Origin: Phaeosaccion multiseriatum
Lineage: Eukaryota > Ochrophyta, other classes
Assembly: GCA_965112735.1 (NCBI GenBank)
Contig: OZ218962.1
Coordinates: 1,364,001-1,428,000 of the forward strand
Length of the DNA stretch: 64,000 nucleotides
Direction: 5' to 3'
Positions 26,601 to 36,853 of the stretch are shown one piece after another (the first letter of the stretch is position 1; every line of letters begins with the position of its first letter). Below the pieces are notes generated by a model. It saw only the letters and a program-made list of their open reading frames with translations. It was not told where the DNA came from and made no database searches. The position numbers and the translations under genes were made by a program.

Positions 26601-29600
26601 AGAACCTCCACACACAACCTTTCCACAATTGCCACGCGCTCTCTGTCTCCTCCTCCTCCTCCTCCCCCTCCCCCTCCTCCTCCTCCTCCTCCTCCTCCTC
26701 CTCCTCCTCCTCCTCCTCCTCCTCCTCCTCCTCCTCCTCCTCCTCCTTTTCCCCCTGCCTCCTCGTGCACCTCCTTTCCCGTGCTTGGATCCGATGCCCC
26801 GGCGGCCAGGGGGCCTAACCTGGCCACATACTCTCTGTACCGCACAGTGTCAAGCGCGCTAAACGCATCCTCCATCCCGTTCGTACCTCTGCTGCTGCAT
26901 GTGCTGCTGCTTGTCCGCACTGGCTCGCGGAGATAGGGCAGGAGGGCACTGACCAGGGAAGCTGCACGGAGTACAATGCGTGGGGGGGGCAGTGCCGACG
27001 AGCTCACGGGCCGTAGCAGAGGCACTACCGCACACAGGATGGAGAAGAGGGAGCCGCACAGAGAGAGCTGCGCGGGAAAGAGGGACACCTGACAATGGAG
27101 GGGTCGTGGCGAGTCACTTGCCGCTGCCGCTGCCGCGGGCCCAAGGGAAGAAGCGGGGCCCACGCCCATACCGGCGGCTTGGGGGTATCGGAAGGAGTAC
27201 AGGCTGGGAGCGGCGCTGGCAGGAGGGGCAGTTACCGCAGCCAAGCCGCCCCCGACTCGCCCCCCGGGTCGCCCCCCGGGGTGGTCTGTGCGAGGAGCCA
27301 CAACAGCAGTGGGGTCGCAGTGGGCAGCCACGCTGGACAGAAGACGCCCCACGAGAGCCGACACCTGAGGAGGGGAGGACGTCATCACAGCAGGGCAGTG
27401 AGGGAGTGGCAGTGAGCGAGTGGCATGCCACGAAAGCAGGCCTCTGACCTCTCCACCTCCGCCCCCGCACGCTTCCTCTGCACTCCTCTTCGCTCCTCCT
27501 CTTCATCCCTCTTCCCCTGCCTCCTCCTCCCTCCTCTGCGCCCCTCCTCTTCACCCCTCTTTCCTCCTCTTCCCTCCTCTCTGCTCTATCCTCCCTCCTC
27601 CCTTACCGTGGTCAGGGCCTCCTCCAGTAGAGCCTCCGCCTGCCCGCCGCTGCTCCTCCCCCAGGGGGTGCGCAGAATCGTCAGCAAGCGGCCCAGCAGG
27701 CCGGAGCGCTGCAAAAATACCTCCGCAGGGTAGTCCTTACAAGCGCAGCACGTATTACGAGGAGGGTAGGAAGGGAAGGGAAGAGGGCAGAGGGTGCACA
27801 ATTTGAGTAGGTTAGGGTGGGGTAGGAAGGGAAAGGGAAGAGGGCACACCCTCCACAATCGGAGTTGCGTGAGGGATGAAGGGTCGCCCAGAAGCAGCAC
27901 GGGGGCGCTAATGATCATGACGAGTGGAGGACTGAGCACACAAGGCCTGTCTGCCTGCATGTCTGCGGGTGTGGTGTGACGTGTAACCGACATGTAGCCG
28001 CACCTGAAGTAGACCGTCCTTGAGCCTCCTGCAGCATTGTCCGAGGGCGGCGAGGTCGCTGGTGGATCGGAAGGCCACTTCGAGCTCGAACAGAGCGGCT
28101 TCGTCGGACTTGATGAGCACCACGGGGGGGAAGCTCCAGCCTCCGCTCAGCGCCGCACGCAAGCTGTCCGCGCTGAAGGAGGCACTGGCCTGCGGTGTTG
28201 GAACACCCGCCAAGGAGGAGGGTGAAGTGGGTAGGTGGGTGGGTGGGTGGGTGGGGGTGGGCAGAACGGTGCACAAGGGCGGTGGGTCGGACTGCGGTAT
28301 TAACGAGACCTCCGTTTCGATACTCCGAGAGAGAGAGAGCTTGAGGCTGGCCTTTGAGGGAGGGCACGGCAGCGCCTACATTGAAGCAGCCTCGGCTCCT
28401 ATGCTGCTCTTCCACGAAGTTCGCTCGTCGTGCTTTCAAGTAGTGTGCCGAACCACCCTGCTGCTCGTCTCTCTCACACAGTCTCTCTCCCCAAAGTCTC
28501 AAGAACTTACGATTGTGTTTCCATCGACGAATTCTCTCGTCCACGACGGATATGTTGACGCCTCCCCCACAAGCGCTGACGAAGGCCCAGACCGTGGAGG
28601 GAGGACAAGAGGGAGAAGAAGCACGAGGGGGGGCGGAGGGGAGACAGTCAAGAACACTTTCCACAGCTTCGAGCGAAATGCTTTGCACTTGTGAGTGAGG
28701 GGTTGGGGTAATTTCGATCACGGAGGAGCCCAGCCGCCCCCCGCCCAGGAGGAGCAGGACCAACGGGTCCACACACTCACCATTTCGCGGGTCCATGAGA
28801 GTATGCCCGCCACCACCACCGCTGCTGCTGCTGCCGTCGTCTCGTGCAGAAAGGCTTGAGGATCTATCCGGATTGCCCAGGGTAGACAGACGCACGCCCT
28901 GCGCACTGTGCAGGCTTGCCGCCGTTGCTGCTGCCCTCCTTTCTGCTGCTGCGAGGGGAAGAGGCGCTCCTGCTGTGTCGTGAGCGTTTGCTGCATCTCT
29001 CGAGTCAACACAGTCACCGCGCTCGTCCCCTCCCTGGGTAAAGCCATGGATAAGGTCCTGGACTTCAGCCGCGGTGAATGGGGGTGCAGAGGGGGCGGCG
29101 GTGCCGTCTTTGGGAAGCGCCAACCCTTGTTCCCCGTCTTGGGGTGGAGTCAGGGTGCCAATGACTCGCACAACTCCCGCGCGGAGCAGGGCTGCCCTCA
29201 GGGGGGCCTTGCAAGACAGAGCGCGACAGAGGTGGAGCCCCTCGGCAACGTCCTGTCCGCTGAGCCGGAGGAGCGCCACCACTCCCGTGGCGATATCCTC
29301 TGCGCCTCTGCGTCGTGGGGGGAGGCAAAGGGCGACAGGCAAAGGACGAGAGAAGGGACTCTCAGGAAGGAGTTATCACAGGGCAAGGTAAGCTGACACG
29401 GGAAGTTGGTGCAGGCATACAAGCACGAGATCTGCTCCAAGCACCAGTCACAACGTGTACCCACCTGAAGTCCGCTCCTTCGAAGAGCAAGCCTGCGCTG
29501 AGCTTGGACCGCAGATTTCTCGCCGCTCTTACTCGCACCTGAAAAGAGAATCCCATCACCAGTGTGGAGTAGAGGGGTGAGAAGGATGGGGCTAGCACAG

Positions 29601-29803
29601 GAATAGCAAACCTACAGACAAGGCAGTTGGAATTCAACAACGTTCAAAGCGTAGAGGGAAGAGCAGCAGCCGTCGATGAGCTGGATTAAATTCACGCGTC
29701 GTATACGCCCCCTCACCTCAGGCTCCGGATGCTCCAGCTTGGAGGCAAGCTCCGCCACTCGTCTGCACATGCTGCTGCTGGTGTGACCGATTGAGGCCTC
29801 CAT
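14051..29803 (-). CDS. RTTN: Rotatin (centriole/basal-body armadillo-like protein)
   Basis: Starts at 29803 ([10 protein letters not shown]). Exons placed by splice sites and phase: 29717-29803, 29465-29538, 28511-29307, 28004-28189, 27607-27735, 24960-27364, 23105-24671, 22880-22932, 22087-22788, 21651-21879, 19493-21059, 18876-19166, 18470-18708, 17983-18120, 16716-16889, 16313-16385, 16000-16175, 14618-14761, 14051-14392. Not resolved: the link between 28511 and 28189 (phases disagree, so an exon or another donor is missing), an exon near 17.2-17.5 kb, and the link before 16175. Over 2,800 residues against about 2,200 in human, the excess being polyS/polyG from GGA and GAT arrays. Rotatin marks: N-terminal [20 protein letters not shown], the block [20 protein letters not shown], the short exon [17 protein letters not shown], and C-terminal helical repeats such as [19 protein letters not shown]. 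Known role: centriole elongation and ciliogenesis. Confidence 0.8.
14768..15078 (+). repeat. GGA/TCC trinucleotide array
   Basis: About 300 bases of GGA with rare AGA and GGG changes, inside a rotatin intron (14762-15999). The + strand is pure purine, a mirror-repeat tract able to form triplex DNA. Confidence 0.95.
15270..15981 (+). repeat. 11-bp minisatellite, about 65 copies
   Basis: Tandem CAGCTACAGAA with variants CAGCTCCAGAA, CAGCTACAGAG and CAGCTATAGAG, strictly 11-base spacing, in the same rotatin intron as the GGA array. Because 11 is not a multiple of three and no unit contains a stop, all three + frames are open and read [11 protein letters not shown] in register every 33 bases; this is not a protein-coding gene. 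Confidence 0.95.
16905..17012 (+). repeat. CA-rich microsatellite
   Basis: Interrupted CA and CGCA repeats within a rotatin intron, longest uninterrupted run about 16950-16987. Confidence 0.85.
18387..18400 (-). repeat. Dispersed CTG-array insert, copy in rotatin intron
   Basis: Exact GCAGTTGGTGATAC on the + strand, between CAG/TAGCAG units on one side and a pure CAG run on the other. It is noncoding in the present model. Confidence 0.9.
21080..21412 (+). repeat. GAG/CTC trinucleotide array
   Basis: More than 300 bases of GAG with few interruptions in the rotatin intron 21060-21650; + strand purine-only. Confidence 0.95.
21893..21970 (+). repeat. 10-bp tandem repeat
   Basis: About eight copies of GAGACCAAAG or GAGACCAAGG in the rotatin intron between exons ending 22087 and starting 21879. 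Confidence 0.85.
22300..22313 (+). repeat. Dispersed CTG-array insert, copy in rotatin exon
   Basis: Exact GTATCACCAACTGC. On the coding (-) strand it is read A-V-G-D-T followed by GAAT. Here the flanking CTG array is degenerate. Confidence 0.9.
23241..23254 (-). repeat. Dispersed CTG-array insert, copy in rotatin exon
   Basis: Exact GCAGTTGGTGATAC on the + strand. On the coding strand it is read A-V-S-P-T-A-A-A, the same peptide as in the TMEM131-like gene. Confidence 0.9.
23587..23664 (+). repeat. GAT trinucleotide array coding for polyserine
   Basis: About 25 units, exonic in rotatin; read TCA (Ser) on the coding strand. Confidence 0.95.
25293..25378 (+). repeat. GAG array coding for polyserine
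   Basis: Pure GAG run inside the large rotatin exon 24960-27364; coding strand reads TCC (Ser). Confidence 0.95.
26653..26757 (+). repeat. CTC array coding for polyglycine
   Basis: CTC/TCC run in the same rotatin exon as the 25.3-kb array but with opposite strand bias; coding strand reads GGA (Gly). Confidence 0.95.
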
Positions 29804-30678
29804 CGTCTTTTTTATAAAGGTTATGAATTGCCAGCACTCGAATCTCCTGTATCCTACCACTCTCCCCTATAACACTGTTAATCCCGCCATGTCATAAGTG
29901 GATGAAGGGGCTTAGGAGAAGGAGCAGTCGCCTTGGTTTTGCACAAGCCTTCCGGGAATGGGAAGGGAAATTCAAATCGACGCAGGAAAGATTGGGCACC
30001 CCCCCCCCCCCCAACATTTCCCAGAGAGTTTCCTTTTTTTTTTCTTTTTTTTTTCTTTGTTTTCTTTTCTTCTACTTCTACAATGCTACCTGCTGCCGCC
30101 AGCGTGAGCCGGCCTGACTCCTACTCTTGCAGTGGGCGAGATGTGGTCATGCTGTCATATGGGCAAGGCTGCAATCGACTGCAAGGTGTCTACCGCACTT
30201 TCGCATAGGTCTCGATAGGTCAGGGCTCCACAAAGAGCGGGGGCGGCGCCCCCTCCTTGTCTGAAACCTGAAAGCCTTAGCGTTTTATCGTTGTTTAATG
30301 TTATCTTACATACATTTTGGTTATAGTTGGATACTCTATAAACTCAAGGCGGCGTCCTTCTCTTGCGTCACCGTCCAGGGTAAATATATATACCCATCGA
30401 CTCGATGGTGATGGATGATGTGTGTCTGATGTGGTGATATGGTGCCCCAAACAGCGCAGTTCGGAGCATGGGTTTGGTGCGTGAGAAGAGTTCCAAGACG
30501 TCTACCCTCTGCGGGTTTCCGTTCCGTCTACTCCTCACAGTTCCTCTCTGTGACACGCTTCCTGCGTCGTTGCACCTCGTCGGTGCCCAGCTAACGTTGG
30601 TCGAGAGAGCTCGAGGGAATGAGAGCCAATGCGAAGCTGCGCGGTGTGCAGCATGGCTGTCTGTCTCTATCTAGTCAT
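29804..30678. other. Intergenic: rotatin 5' end and LHC 3' end
   Basis: About 875 bases with no supported gene. Contains a run of about 14 C (29998-30012) followed by a T-rich tract (30030-30085). Both neighbours are on the - strand, so this holds the rotatin promoter and the LHC 3' UTR. AT content is higher around 30280-30400. Confidence 0.5.
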
Positions 30679-32583
30679 CTAGAAGTTGAAGACCCACACG
30701 GGCACGGAGCCAGGGATGATCTCGTGGCAGAGGAACGCTGCCCATGCAATCCTAAAAAAGACGAGGGCGAGGGCATAACAGGGACGCAGAGAGAAAGAGG
30801 GCGAGAGAGAGGAGAGCTTCGTTAGGCTTCGCAGTCGGAGAGGCGGCGCGACCAGCAGCTGGGCCCTGTGAACGAAACCACTCATTTCCTTTCAACAAGC
30901 AAATCAAAGAAAGCCATCGACCAACTGACCACCCACACACATACACGCAAGCAGTGTCTTCTTCACCGCGCCAACTCCCCGCGCAAGACACTCACATTGC
31001 CATGCGCCCGTTCTTGAGCTCCTTGAGCTCCATCAACTCCTGTCCGGCCTTGTCCTTAGGGTAGATTCCTGCGAGCAGTCAGTCAGAGAGAGACAGTCGG
31101 TCAGTTGGTGAAATCGGTCAGTCACAGTAAGTAGTCAGTAGCAGTGAAACCGGTGAGGAAGGAAGTCTCAATGGACCATCCGGTACACATACCCGCGGGG
31201 TCGAAGAACGGCTTGTCTGAGCCACTGATCTCGTGCCTGTACTTGTTTCCCTCAATGATGCCGCACACGAGGATGATTTGCCACCAAGCGGCGGGGTTGG
31301 CCTGGAGGAAGAACAAGAGGACACAGGGATCACAAGAGACGTGTGCTCAGAATAATACACGATGGCTTCGTCGCCCGGCGTGCCTTGCGTTCGGGCTTTG
31401 TTCGCACATGCCCGCAGAGCACTCGTGGGCCGCCAATCAATCAAATCAATGCGCCTACCTGGAAGAAGGCGGGAATTGCGTGCGTGGACTCAATGTCGGT
31501 GGCGGGGAACTTGCCGATGAGCTCGGGCACCAGCCATCCCACGACGGCAAGCCTGATGGAAGGGAAGAAGAAAGAATGGGGCACACACAGCAGAGTATGA
31601 GTAACAAACGAAGGCTGATCTGATTTGCCCCCCTGGTATGCCCTCCAATCCTCAAAACTGAAAGGACTGCGAATGTGCACAGCAGCTGTGGAAGATCCTT
31701 GCCCGCTCCCGTCTCCTCACTCACATGGCTACGCGTCCGTTGGCGATCTCTGCCTTGCGCATGTGCTCAACGGGTGCGAACTCGGACAGTCCCAGTGGGT
31801 CAAAGATCTTGTTTCCTGCGAATGGGACAGACAGGGACAAAGGGACGCAGTAGGTTCGCAGTAGGTTGAGGCGCACGAAAAGGAGAAGTTAGGAGTAAGA
31901 AGGGTGGGAGAGAGTGGGCCTTGGGAACTTGGGCAAGAGCAAGCGAGGCCATGTCCTGACCCAAAAGACTTCAATTCAATTCCACTCCGTTCCGTCTGCG
32001 CTTGCCTCCTCTACTTGTACGCCTCCGATAGCTCCATCCCGCACCTACCTGTCTCAGGGCCAACTCCGACCATACCCTCCAAGCTCATGTGTGTCTGGGT
32101 GGAAGACTGTCCTCGGAGTAGCGAGACACGGGATTGGGAGGGAGGGAGGGGGGCGGTGAGGGATTTTGAAAAAAGGAGAAGGGGACAAGACCTAAGCTCT
32201 TCGCCGTGACTGCATGCAATGAGACCACCCTCGAGCAACGTGCTGCACCCTCTGTTGCCCCCTTCCTCTCCGAGCCACCGGGGGATGACGTGGGTGTCGT
32301 TACGGCAACTCATCGATGACGTCGGCTCTGCTTCGGTGAATTCGAACCAAGCCCTCCCTCCCCTACACCAGCAGGCCACGAGGGACATCTCAAGGATAAT
32401 CCCCCCCTTCATCGACGCACAGGAGACAATCGCAAGACAGACGGAGTAGAGATGGAACGAGGGAGGAGGCAAAAGGCAACGTACCATCTTCTGCACGGCA
32501 GTGGCCTTCATCAGCGGTGCCACAGGCATAAAGGCGGCCGCTGAGCCAGCCAGTGCGAGAGCAACAACTCCGGTGGTCTTCAT
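30679..32583 (-). CDS. Light-harvesting chlorophyll-binding protein (FCP/VCP type)
   Basis: Seven exons: 32485-32583, 32049-32094, 31725-31815, 31459-31552, 31193-31301, 30996-31068, 30679-30751; all phases agree and give 194 residues, a usual LHC size. The N-terminus (MKTTGVVALALAGSAAAFMP) is a signal peptide with phenylalanine at the cleavage site, then a short transit region, directing import into a secondary red plastid. Helix 1 carries AEIANGRVAMLAVVGWLVPEL and helix 3 ELKNGRMAMIAWAAF, with the paired E/R and N residues that bind chlorophyll and salt-bridge the two helices; helix 2 is AWWQIILVCGIIEG. It harvests light for the photosystems at the thylakoid. Exon 1 holds only the targeting region and is separated by a 390-nt intron. 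Divergent from the ARL2BP gene, 225 bases apart. Subfamily not assigned. Confidence 0.93.
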
Positions 32584-32808
32584 CTTAGCAGTAGGTCTTA
32601 ATGTGAGAGAGAAAGAGGGGATCGTGGGATTGGCAAAGAAGTGCTTGTCAGGGGTGGAAGGGGGAAGATTTTACCCCGGGGTGGAGGTACAGTTTCAAAA
32701 TTCGAGTTTGCGCTCGGATTGCATTTTCCTCTTTCCTCTACTATTTGTAACAAAACAAACGGAGAGATAAAGCTGCAGGAGCGGTATCTCTCCGGTCCCT
32801 CGATAAAT
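32584..32808. promoter_or_regulatory. Shared upstream region of LHC and ARL2BP
   Basis: 225 bases separate the two divergent start codons. No certain TATA box; AT-rich stretches lie near 32690-32770. Probably a bidirectional promoter, by position only. Confidence 0.4.
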
Positions 32809-33050
32809 ATGCCGGGTACTACACTGCTAGATCGTGTGCAAACATTCTGCCTGTCCCTGGACCTGGGAAAAGGTACTCTCTCTGCCATGTGCTCTCTGCT
32901 CTCTCCCCCTCACTCACTCCCTCTCCTCCCTCTTCCCGCTCTCCTCCCTCCCTCGCTCTCCCTGTTCCCCAGACTTCGAGGATTTTGCCAAGTGCGTGAG
33001 AGAGAGAGAGAAGATGGAAGGGAAGAGAGAGGGAGGGAGAGGGAGAGGGA

Positions 33051-33094
<44 letters not shown>

Positions 33095-33991
33095 AAGAAA
33101 GGAAGAGAGGGGGGGGGGGGGGGGGGGGGGGGGCAGCGACAGATCAGGGAAAGGAAAGAGCAGAGACAGGGAGAAGAGAGAGGAGAGAGAGGAGAGAGGG
33201 AGAGAAGGAGAGTGACAGAGAGAGAGAGCGAGGGAGGGGGGGGGGGAGAAGGAAGCCAGAAGTCACACTGTGCTTCGTTGCCGGTGCCTCCTTGCAGGAA
33301 GCATTTGCTCACACTCAGACTCACCAGGCAGAAGGCTAACTCGCTCCCCGCTCAAACACCGCAGGACCCATCATGGAGTTTACCTGGATGCCATCAACGA
33401 CGACAAGACGCACTCTGCACACGATGTGGAGAACAGATTAGAATACACGGAGGTGTGATGATGACTTTCTCGGGACATAATTGTGCGTGCGAATTGCTGG
33501 CTTCCTTAGTTTTGCCCATCTCCTCTTGCTTTGTCCTCTCCGCTCAGATATACAACTTGTTTCTCGAGGAGTTTGAAGAGAAGATCAACAAGTTCATCGG
33601 TGACGAGGTGAGTGTGTGGCGGGGTGGACGACGCCGCTCTTCTCCTGGTCTCGGTCAACCCTTCCCTCCCACCCCTTGCGGAAGAATCTCAAATGAACTA
33701 ATTCCTCCTCCATCCATGTCTCTCTCCATGATGCGATAGGGCGGCACGAACGAGGGATTCTTGAAGGAGATCGGGGAGCTGGACAAGGAGGACAGCCGGA
33801 ACGTGTTCGTCGATGCCCTTCTGGCCATTACAAAGTATGAGCACTTCCATACACTCATGATAGAGGAGGCTCGCAAGTACGTGACCCTTCGGAGTTGTGG
33901 TGGCGCGATTGATGTGAGCGGCGCAGGGAGCAATGATGGTGCAGAGAGCAAAGAGGACAGCAAGGAAGACAGTAAGGACAGCCGAAAGTGA
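32809..33991 (+). CDS. ARL2BP: ARL2-binding protein (BART domain)
   Basis: Five exons: 32809-32872, 32973-32991, 33365-33452, 33548-33607, 33740-33991, giving 160 residues against 163 in human. Exon 2 is only 19 nt but its phase joins both neighbours exactly and supplies the conserved DFEDFAK. The body reads VENRLEYTEIYNLFLEEFEE, then FVDALLAITKYEHFHTLMIE, matching the helical BART fold (ENKLIYT-, -F-ML---DF--FK-M in animals). The tail is charged and short. ARL2BP binds GTP-loaded ARL2/ARL3; in animals it works at mitochondria, centrosomes and the basal body of cilia. Intron 2 (32992-33364) is almost filled by GA repeats and a 25-base G run. Confidence 0.88.
33000..33133 (+). repeat. GA microsatellite followed by 25-base G run
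   Basis: Interrupted GA/GGGA repeats from 33000, then 25 consecutive G (33109-33133), in ARL2BP intron 2. Confidence 0.95.
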
Positions 33992-35210
33992 CAATTACGT
34001 AAACTGTAACAGAAGAAAGTAGCGCAAACACTAAAAAAATGGGGAGGGGGGGCGAGTAGGGCGGATGGCCGAAGGGCGCTCCCCATGTATGGAAGAGTTT
34101 ACAGAGGAAGAAGACGGAAGACGGGGACAGGAGCAACGAGTTCCAGTAGCAGGTGCATGCACTGAGCCCGTCTACGATTGTACTTCTTCTCGGCAGCAGC
34201 CTCGGGCCGAGTGGTTTCCGGCATTTCCGGCCACGCTTCGGCTCAGGCCTTTCCTTTTGGGGCGCACTCACGCACGCACGCACGCACGTACGCACACACG
34301 CACGCTCGCTCGCTCGCATGCACGCCATCTCGCGAGAACAGCCACCTTTTCCATTTTCAGTCCGCTGCGTCCCGACACCTAATACTATCTATATGCCTTC
34401 ACCTCGACCGTCCTCTCCCTCACTCAGACTAATATTCAATGCTTGTTTATTTGTATAAGGGGGGGTACATGCGATTTCCAGGGGGTGCCAAAGCAGGGCG
34501 GGGCAGACGCGTCTGCCTCGCCCTTACTCCCATCCACCCCGTTGGATTCCCGATAATCCCACTCGTCCCCCCGGGCCGGGCGGGTGGGGAAACTCTTGCT
34601 GTCGCTGCCGTCTCCTTCGCGCGGTGGACTGCTGGGCTGCCCCCTTCGCTGTCCTCCTCACCGCGCTGAGCTCTTCGGCACTTGCTACGACTCTTGCGAC
34701 GCCGTACTCGCGTCGCCTCCTCTTTCACAGTAGTGATTGCTGAGTACGGGCTCCTTGTACCCTGTTGGGTAAGCCTCATGTAAGGCCGTTGGGCCGTTGC
34801 GCCAGCTGGCGTACGCATGCCCTGCCTTCTACACATTCATTTCTTATCTGGTCCTCCCCTACTTTCGACCCCTGATACACTATCCGCTATCCTATCGCCG
34901 GCGCCAGCCGGCACGCTATCCGCTATCGCCGGCGCCAGCCGGCGCGCTATCCGCTATCGGCCGGCGCCAGCCGGCGCGCTATCCGCTATCGGCCGATAGC
35001 GCGCTATCGAGAAAGTAGACCACGGGGGGGTCGACTACTTGAAAATACGTTTTTCGATCTATCGACTCTAAACTCGCTCTGCTCGAAAAACCAGTTTTTT
35101 TCCGACGACTCTGACTCACCCCGATTTCAAAAATAGGATATTTCGACTTACCCGGGGGGCGGAATCCCCGACCACCACCTAGCGATCAGAGCGACCCCCC
35201 TTCCCAAATT
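33992..35210. other. Intergenic: ARL2BP 3' end to DUF1118-like gene
   Basis: About 1.2 kb. Holds a CGCA/GCTC simple repeat (34263-34319), an unsupported minus-strand open frame (34447-34836) without similarity, and the GC-rich palindromic array at 34872-35008. The last 180 bases before the ATG are AT-richer, with poly-A/T runs near 35035-35100, and are the likely core promoter. Confidence 0.5.
34872..35008 (+). repeat. GC-rich tandem palindromic array, about 31-bp unit
   Basis: Four units that start GCTATCCGCTATCG and end in GCCGGCGCCAGCCGGC. The last unit closes in a perfect 18-bp palindrome CGCTATCGGCCGATAGCG at 34984-35001. It lies about 200 bases upstream of the plastid DUF1118-like gene. 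Confidence 0.85.
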
Positions 35211-36853
35211 ATGAAGATCACCGCCGCAGCAGTGGTAGCATGTGCGGCAGGGGCTAATGCATTCACAGGTAGGACTCTTCTCCACCGCTGGATATACTTG
35301 TCCGCCTGCGGTGGCTGCTGTGCTACGTAGTTTTTTGTGGTGAACTCGTCATTTGCATACGTCGGTGCTGTGCATGCTGCTCTCTGCAAGCTGTCGGCAG
35401 TATCAGGCAAATAGGCGCGACCTCCCTCGTAAACAACGAAAGTGTGGAAAGGATGGAACTTGTTGCGTCCCTTCGCACCTTGCGGGTCACTTACACTCTC
35501 TTTCTCCCTCTCTCTCGCTCTCTCTCTCTCTGCGTCTTTTGCTTCCTCTTCCACGTATCCATGAAGGGCCTGTATTCCAGGCCCAGCCCTCTGCCAGCGT
35601 GCGCGCGCGGTCTTCTTCTCTCCGCATGGCAGCCAATTCTGGACCGTCCGTGGGAGACTTGCTTGTCAAGACGGAGAGCTTAAAACTCCTTTCTCAGGTG
35701 AGCTATCGACGGGTTGACAGGCCGGTAGACAGGCCGGCAGAGGGAGAGAGAGTCACAAGGCGGATTTGTGAAGGATACGTAAGAAGGTGGCTTGGAGCTA
35801 GGACACCCACCATTGTTCTCAGGGTCGTACCTGGCAGCTCTGATTCACATACGTGAGGCGCGCGGTCATTGGAGACCCTTTGAAGCACTTGGTGCCTTTC
35901 AATCGCCTCTTAGATACGCGTATCCTTGCACTACCCCCCCCTCTATTGGTATCATTCCCTCTGTCTTTCCCTTCTCTCAGGCGTCGAAGCTGGGCCTCCT
36001 CTCCAAGCTGGAGAAGGCCGGCCTCACGCTCAAGGACGTAGAGAAGCTGCTACCTCTCGCCGATAAGTTTGATGTGCTGGGCTTGGTTGGTGCCGTTGGC
36101 GATGACGCCCTGAAGGCTGCTCCATTCCTCCTCGACAACGCCCCTGCGGCTCTTCCCTTGCTCTCCTCGGCTCTGGACGTTCCTCCGGCGGCATTGTTTG
36201 GCGTGGCAGCTGCCTCGCTGGCAGCTGGTGTGGGGGCCATTGCGGTCATCCCCGATGACTCCGTCACAAGCGTTGCCCTGCAGACCTTCCTAGCCGTTCC
36301 CCTCATTGCCGTGGTGCCCGCCGTTGCTGTCGTCGCGGCTGGCGTTCTGGGTGGGCTTAAGAGCGGAAAACTCATCGACTCGCTCGCGGCGTCCTCTGGG
36401 GCTGCCCCTGCCAAGGCTCCTAAGGCTGCTAAGGTTGTGAAGGCCGCCCCCAAGGCAGCAAAGGCGGCCCCCAAGGCAGCAAAGGCCGCCCCCAAGGCAG
36501 CAAAGGCGGCGCCCAAGGCAGCAAAGGCCGCCCCCAAGGCAGCAGCGAAGAAGGTAACAGCGGTTGTCAAGGAGGCAAAGATGGCAAAGCCTGCGGCAGA
36601 GAAGAAGGTAGCAGCAGGTGCCAAGAAGTCGGGTCGGCCGGCAGTAGGAAAGGCCAAGGCGGCAGGACCGTCGGCGGCGGAGAAGGCAGCCAAAGCGAAG
36701 GCGGCACTTGCAAAGGACACGGCGGCAAAGGCCAAGGCCGCGCAAGTGAAGAAGGCAGCACTTGAGAAGGCCAAGGCAGCACAGGCTAAGAAGGCTGCTG
36801 CTGCGAAGGCGGCTGCTGTGAAGGCGGTTAAGGCCAAGAAGGTTAAGGTCTAG
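35211..36853 (+). CDS. Plastid-targeted DUF1118-like membrane protein with H1-like tail
   Basis: Three exons: 35211-35268, 35567-35697, 35981-36853, 353 residues. Exon 2 uses an AAG acceptor because it is the only one that keeps the frame. N-terminus MKITAAAVVACAAGANAFT is a signal peptide ending in NAFT, then a basic Ser/Arg transit stretch, so plastid import is expected. Next comes SKLGLLSKLEKAGLTLKDVE and ADKFDVLGLVG, the helical L-x-S-K-L-E pattern of DUF1118/RIQ-type thylakoid proteins, and two or three hydrophobic helices (about 125-205). The last 150 residues are repeats of KAAPKAA and KAKAA, like histone H1 or bacterial HU/AlgP tails, coded by a 24-bp tandem repeat near 36440-36545. 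Plant RIQ proteins affect grana stacking and photoprotection; the same role here is inference. The tail is not part of that family. Confidence 0.65.

Noticed and set aside
34447-34836. 129-residue minus-strand frame in the ARL2BP/DUF1118 gap
   Set aside because: No motif, no splice support, arginine-rich composition typical of random GC-rich sequence.
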